Shown one piece after another: positions 59,806 through 64,000 of a stretch of DNA of 64,000 bases; the stretch's first letter is position 1; the number at the start of each line of letters is the position of its first letter. The DNA lies in NCBI GenBank assembly GCA_003586115.2, contig QVOM02000034.1, forward strand, positions 136,376,941 to 136,440,940, given 5' to 3'. This DNA is from Salvator merianae. Taxonomy: Eukaryota; Chordata; Lepidosauria; Squamata; Teiidae. A model generated the notes under the pieces. That model was given only the letters and a program-made list of their open reading frames with translations. It ran no database searches and had not been told where the DNA came from. Position numbers and translations under genes: made by a program.

Positions 59806-61668
59806 GTAAAGCTGGAAGCATTTAGGTAGAAAATGCCCTTCCCATGGGCTGTTGGGCCTTTCTCAAAGATCTTTTCCATACTGCACATCAAGACTGAAAT
59901 ACAATTTTGTATTTATTAATTGGTAGAGGAAGTTCCAAAGCTGAGGGCTTTTGACAGGCAAGACTATGTACCTCCTGTAGTTTTGTAATACTGCCAGGTA
60001 AGTGTACAGTTGTATACAGGGCACATATTGCCACATTAAGCTTTAAAATTTGATGGCAACTTTTACTTCTTTTGGCTAGTGCTACTCTAGGTTTCTGGAG
60101 CTATAAATGCCATCAGAATGAGGCATGCAAAAGTAGATATGCAATTTTTTAAAAATGGAGGATTAATAATCTATTGACCATCTGTCATGTTGGTTAAATA
60201 CGAAGCACTCTAGACTGCTTCTGCATTTTCAAATTTTGGTGTTTTAGCTCTAAGGCAGGGTAATCTTTGCAGTCCTACCCTCAGATTTTCTGCACTACAA
60301 TTGTGTCACCCCCATTGGCCAGGCTGACTGCAGCCAATGGGAACTGGAACCCATCAATGTCTGGAATGCTTCACATTGGTTAGGGGGTACTTTTCTTGTG
60401 AATGCATAGTGCCTACTGCATAGAGTATTTAGCCATTTTGAAAAATAATTGCTTATTCTAAGAATTTGTCTATCTCTGCTCCCAAGGACTTGTTTTGGAA
60501 AACTTTGCATTTACTTGGGCATTTCCCTTTTGCTTCTGTGATCTTATCTTTTGTTCTGTTTTTAATGCTACTGTAAGCTGTTAAAAAGTTCTTGTCTGCT
60601 GTTAAGCTCCTTGATTTCACTCGGTAACCCAAAATGCAAACATTATGAAAAGGTTTTTGTAATGGCATTATGATGTTTGCCGTTCGGTTTCCAGTCCATG
60701 TCCAGTCCTACATTTTGTGGGATATACGCCTATGATATACAGCTGAGGAAAATGACAGAACATAATCCACATCTAAGTCTTAATCCAAATTCAGTCCACC
60801 TTCAGAGTGAGAGAACTCATCGGCAAAAATGATTAGTAATTTTATTTCCACATTATCTCTGCAAAGTGGGCTTTTGGAGTTAGATAATGCCAAAAGAAAA
60901 CAGCTTGTCGCTTTGCTGACGGCATTCTCTCACTCTGAAAGTGGCCTGAAGCTGGATTAAAAATTAGGTGTGAATGCAGCCTTAGACAGAATGAAACTCA
61001 TGGTAGAGTTCTCCTTGTGTCTCTGGCAGTGACCTTTTCTCCTTGTCCTGGCCGCGCCTTCGTTAAGCAGGCCAAATGCCAGGTATGTCAACACATGTTT
61101 CCATCTTATGAGCGGAGCAGAAGCAGCAGCCCCTGAAAGCACTGAAAAGCTGCCAGCAAGCACAGCTTGCCCCTCTTTGGGCTGCTAGCAAGCTCCAGCT
61201 CCTGCTTTTAGGCAAGCCAGTACCATGAAGACACCCTTCCCAACATGAGGGTTACGCACACCCGATCTTGAGAAGGAGTCTAACAAGGCTAAATATCTCA
61301 CCCAGGCCTCTTCCCAAGCTTGCATTGCATAGACCCCCTGGCTCCAAGGGTGTCAGAAATAGGGGGAGATGGAATACTGAAACTGGGATCTGGTGTCCAG
61401 CAGGGAATATTTTTGGAACAGGAAGCTGCAGCAGAAAAAAAGGAGCATCATTATCATTCTAATAGAAGTCAGTCACCAAGATGGAAAAGGAACATTTCTG
61501 TTCTCCAAGAACAGGTGAAATTGGTTTTCGTAGCCTAAAATTTGAACTTCTTTTCTATATCAAATCTAGATTTTCTTCTAAGTTCCTTTAAAGCTGGCTA
61601 GTTAATTTAATGGGTACATTCTAGTTAAATAGGCATATTCATTATATCAAATATGTGCTTGAGGCATT
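59806..61668 (+). other. MYOC: MYOC intron 1, first part
   Basis: Intronic sequence after the donor site. No exon 2 (about 126 nt in human) or other gene recognised. The only notable signal is ordinary mixed-composition DNA. Confidence 0.55.
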
Positions 61669-62367
61669 GGGCCTGTTCGCACTTGTAACTAGCAAGCATC
61701 AAGGATGCTTGCTAGACAAGTGCATTCACACGAGAGGACGGCCGTAGCGAACCGGCAGCGATCCTTACTAGCGCCCGGACAAGAAAAAAGCTGTCCGAAT
61801 CCTCACCTGAAGCTCAAAGTGAGCTTCAGGTGAGGATTCGTTCGCACTTACCTCCTTGTCCATGGCGGTGGTCATCTTCTGGGCGATCAACCCGACCATC
61901 ATGCATTGCGTGATCATGTGATCACGCAATGCATGATGGGCAATGGAGTCTACCCCTTCGCGCCGGCCCGAATGGGCCAGTACAGGGCCCCAATCGAGCC
62001 CACGCAGCCGCGATCGGGCCAGGGATGCTGGATGAGACCGTGATGCACCCCGTCTGGCGTTCCGGTGCCCGATCACTAGCGCGAATGGCAGTCACCGAGG
62101 CAGCGGCCTACAAAGCGTCAGGCCGCTGCCATGGCGACCGGGAGGCCCGCGCGGCGCGCCGTGATGACGTCATCACTGCACGGGCCTCCCCGTCGCCATG
62201 GCGAGCATCAGGGATGGATAATGGCATTCGCACTGGCGAATGCCATTATCCAGCTTTGGGTCTGTTTTCAGGCCCCACAGTGCAGACGGTGTCTGCACAA
62301 TGGGGTCTGTTGCACACTAGAATGGGCTAATTAGCCCATTCTAGTGTGGAACAGTGCGAACAGGCCC
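61669..62367. mobile_element. Non-autonomous element made of serial hairpins, 699 bp
   Basis: Outer inverted ends GGGCCTGTTCGCACT and AGTGCGAACAGGCCC. The 3-bp flanks are ATT on both sides. Inside are consecutive hairpins: 61681-61721; 61796-61840 (perfect 21-bp arms, 3-nt loop); 61897-61938 (perfect 20-bp arms); 62129-62201 (arms matching 22 of 24, with the palindrome GTGATGACGTCATCAC at its centre); 62216-62251 (perfect 16-bp arms); 62280-62298; and 62313-62348 (perfect 36-bp palindrome). Several CpG-rich stretches. No transposase. The end sequence recalls PIF/Harbinger-type ends, but that assignment is tentative. Confidence 0.75.
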
Positions 62368-62469
62368 ATTCAGTGGCCAGCCAGACACCTCTGGAAAGTT
62401 CACAAGCAAGTTGTAATGGCCCCTCAGCTTTGCTGGGAACAGTTTTGACTGTGGTGCAAACAAGAGAGG

Positions 62470-63450
62470 AGCGGATGTAGGTATCAATGTCCTTGCGCAT
62501 GGCAGGCTACAAATGGGAGTTTTTTCAGAGCCAATAAAGTTTTTAAGAACCCCAAATGTCCAGCAGTAGGGTTGTTGTGATGAAACTGCTGGACTTTGGA
62601 GCGCAATGCCAGGGGAATATAAAGCTTATTGTCTTTAGCGGGCAGACCATTGATTAGCGTAAACACAGATGTATTAGCATTATACCAAGCGGGTTTTTTT
62701 GCAAATCTTCCAAGAAAGGATCACTGATGTCTAAAGTTGCTGTGACCAGTCCTGATCGTTGTGGAGGAAGAATGGTCAAAGAGGGATTCGAAGCATGGTT
62801 TTGAGGCTTGTAAAAGAAAACATCAGCTAAGCAATTTTTGTCACCTTTGATATATTTCAGAGCAAGGTCAATGTGGGTGAAGAATTCAGCCCAGTGGAGC
62901 TGGTGCAGTGTGAGTTGTGTGGTGTTTGTAGTGCCTGTAGACTCTTAGGATCAATCCAGACCTTGAAGGGCTGTTTGGTACCCTCCAGGGATTGCCTCCA
63001 GCAGGAGAGGAAGTATTTGGCACCCAGTAACTTATGATATCATATCGGGTAATTTTGTTCCACAGGAGTTAATTGGTGGGACACAAGGACAGGGTTTCCC
63101 AGTTTCTGGATCACACTGGAGCAATGCCCCCCACTGCTACATCGCTGGCATCATGTTGCACCAGAAAGTGTTGAGATTTTCGGGAAATGCATCGTTTACA
63201 TGTGCCTGATGTAGTGGCTTTTTCACCATTAAGCAGTTTAGTAATGGAGGTTGTGATATCAGCAAAGCCAGGAATAAATGTGCAATAGAAATTGACAAAA
63301 CAAAGAAAACTCTGAACCTGCCTGTGAGTGCATGGTCATTTCCAATCCAGGATGATAGTGTTAAAGGCCATGCTCTGGGTTTTTAGTTGTTTGGGGAAAT
63401 TAGCTTTTGCCCAGGCATTTAGACCTTTTTAGGGATCGATTTCTCGGTTA
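62470..63450 (-). mobile_element. Decayed Ty3/gypsy pol fragment (antisense)
   Basis: Minus-strand order: connection/RT end with QSFLCFVNFYCTFIPGFADI (about 63420-63220), an RNase H-like stretch with LLVQHDASDVAVGGI and KYFLSCWRQSLEGTKQPFKV (about 63170-62940), and the integrase zinc-finger part LYIPLALRSKVQQFHHNNPT with AGHLGFLKTL (62666-62484). These are the successive domains of a metazoan Ty3/gypsy polyprotein. Stops and frameshifts occur throughout; no long terminal repeats were found in the window. Confidence 0.75.
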
Positions 63451-64000
63451 TGGTTTTAATAACGCTAAATTGACATAGAAAATGCAAATAAGGAGGAGGT
63501 AATCCTTGAAAAGCATGGTGCATCTTTATTAGGACCCAGCAAAAAGATTGAAATCCAAAGAAATAGCAATAAACAATGTAATTCGCTAGAATCAACTAGT
63601 TTGGCTTCAAACTAAGTAAAGAAACCTAGTTAGTAGGTGTAAAAGGGGTAGAAGGGGGGGGGGAGAAAGAGAGAGAGAGAGAAAGAGAGAGAGAGAGTGA
63701 GTCTGGGTGAAGCTAGCAATGGAGACTAGAGAAGGTTCCTAGCACTAAAGGGATAAATCTCACCCATCTGTAGTCTCCTCCAGGTAAAATCTTCATCAGG
63801 CCAGAAAGGAAAATTTGGGGGAAAAGATGCATGAGTCTCTTGCAGGCAAAATGGGTGAAAAATCAGAGAATGGGATGTGGGTGAGGCTCCACAACCCTTA
63901 CTCCTTTAGAAACAAAACAGCTCTTTTGCCAAAGGGCATAGAGAGAGACATGGAATCCCTCTTTCAGTGAAATCAGCTCAAAAAGGAAAATAAAGGAAAC
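63451..64000. other. MYOC: MYOC intron 1, end of window
   Basis: Holds a G-run followed by a (GA)n-rich microsatellite (about 63650-63700). No gene recognised. Confidence 0.5.
63652..63702 (+). repeat. G-run and (GA)n microsatellite
   Basis: A run of G followed by AGAAAGAGAGAGAGAGAG and a second GA block ending GTGAGT. Confidence 0.9.

Noticed and set aside
59806..64000. MYOC exons 2 and 3
   Set aside because: No frame with olfactomedin-domain sequence and no suitable short exon with phase 1 were found, so these exons must lie beyond the window.
1..64000. CRISPR arrays, bacterial operons, tRNA or rRNA genes
   Set aside because: None seen. Introns, CpG promoter, poly-A signals and LINEs show this is vertebrate nuclear DNA.

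Overview
This is vertebrate nuclear DNA, most likely from a sauropsid and probably a squamate reptile. Two genes are recognised from their proteins: VAMP4, complete on the + strand, and the first coding exon of MYOC, also on the + strand. They are neighbours in the same relative orientation on human 1q24, so the order is conserved synteny. The reptilian assignment rests on the repeats: chicken-repeat-1 (CR1) LINEs, an L3-like LINE, a squamate-style L1 tail, a degenerate Ty3/gypsy element and many short hAT-like and other inverted-repeat DNA elements. Coding identity was judged by reading the translations; no database search was possible.

Layout. 1-3.8 kb: no convincing gene, with one long pyrimidine-rich tract. 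3.9-11 kb: an unrecognised minus-strand gene model built from exons with good splice sites and compatible phases. It encodes a short basic start followed by eight cysteines, then acidic serine-rich segments. One 108-nt exon of this gene has been amplified with its introns in a tandem array of about 860-bp units. 12.0-16.3 kb: a + strand L3/CR1-like LINE, interrupted twice, once by an 817-bp segment between perfect 21-bp duplications and once by a 615-bp very GC-rich hAT-type element with a perfect 8-bp target duplication. 16.4-17.3 kb: CpG-rich VAMP4 promoter and non-coding first exon. 17.2-41.3 kb: VAMP4, seven coding exons and a 141-residue product, with a 2.5-kb antisense CR1 in its third intron and smaller repeats in the others.

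41.3-59.0 kb: intergenic, holding a second LINE (46.3-48.2 kb), a 5'-truncated L1 with target duplications (52.0-52.9 kb), a perfect 33-bp inverted repeat (53.45 kb) and nested miniature DNA elements (56.0-56.4 kb). 59.0-59.8 kb: the MYOC TATA promoter with an (CTG)11 tract, an upstream ORF whose stop codon overlaps the myocilin start codon, and exon 1 (signal peptide and coiled coil). 59.8-64.0 kb: MYOC intron 1, with a 700-bp element made of a chain of near-perfect hairpins and a decayed antisense Ty3/gypsy pol fragment. MYOC exons 2 and 3 (olfactomedin domain) are not in the window.

The two known genes work independently: VAMP4 is a trans-Golgi/endosomal R-SNARE and myocilin is a secreted olfactomedin-family glycoprotein. 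The least expected content is the exon-amplified minus-strand gene head-to-head with VAMP4, the mobile CpG-island-like hAT element and the multi-hairpin element in MYOC intron 1.
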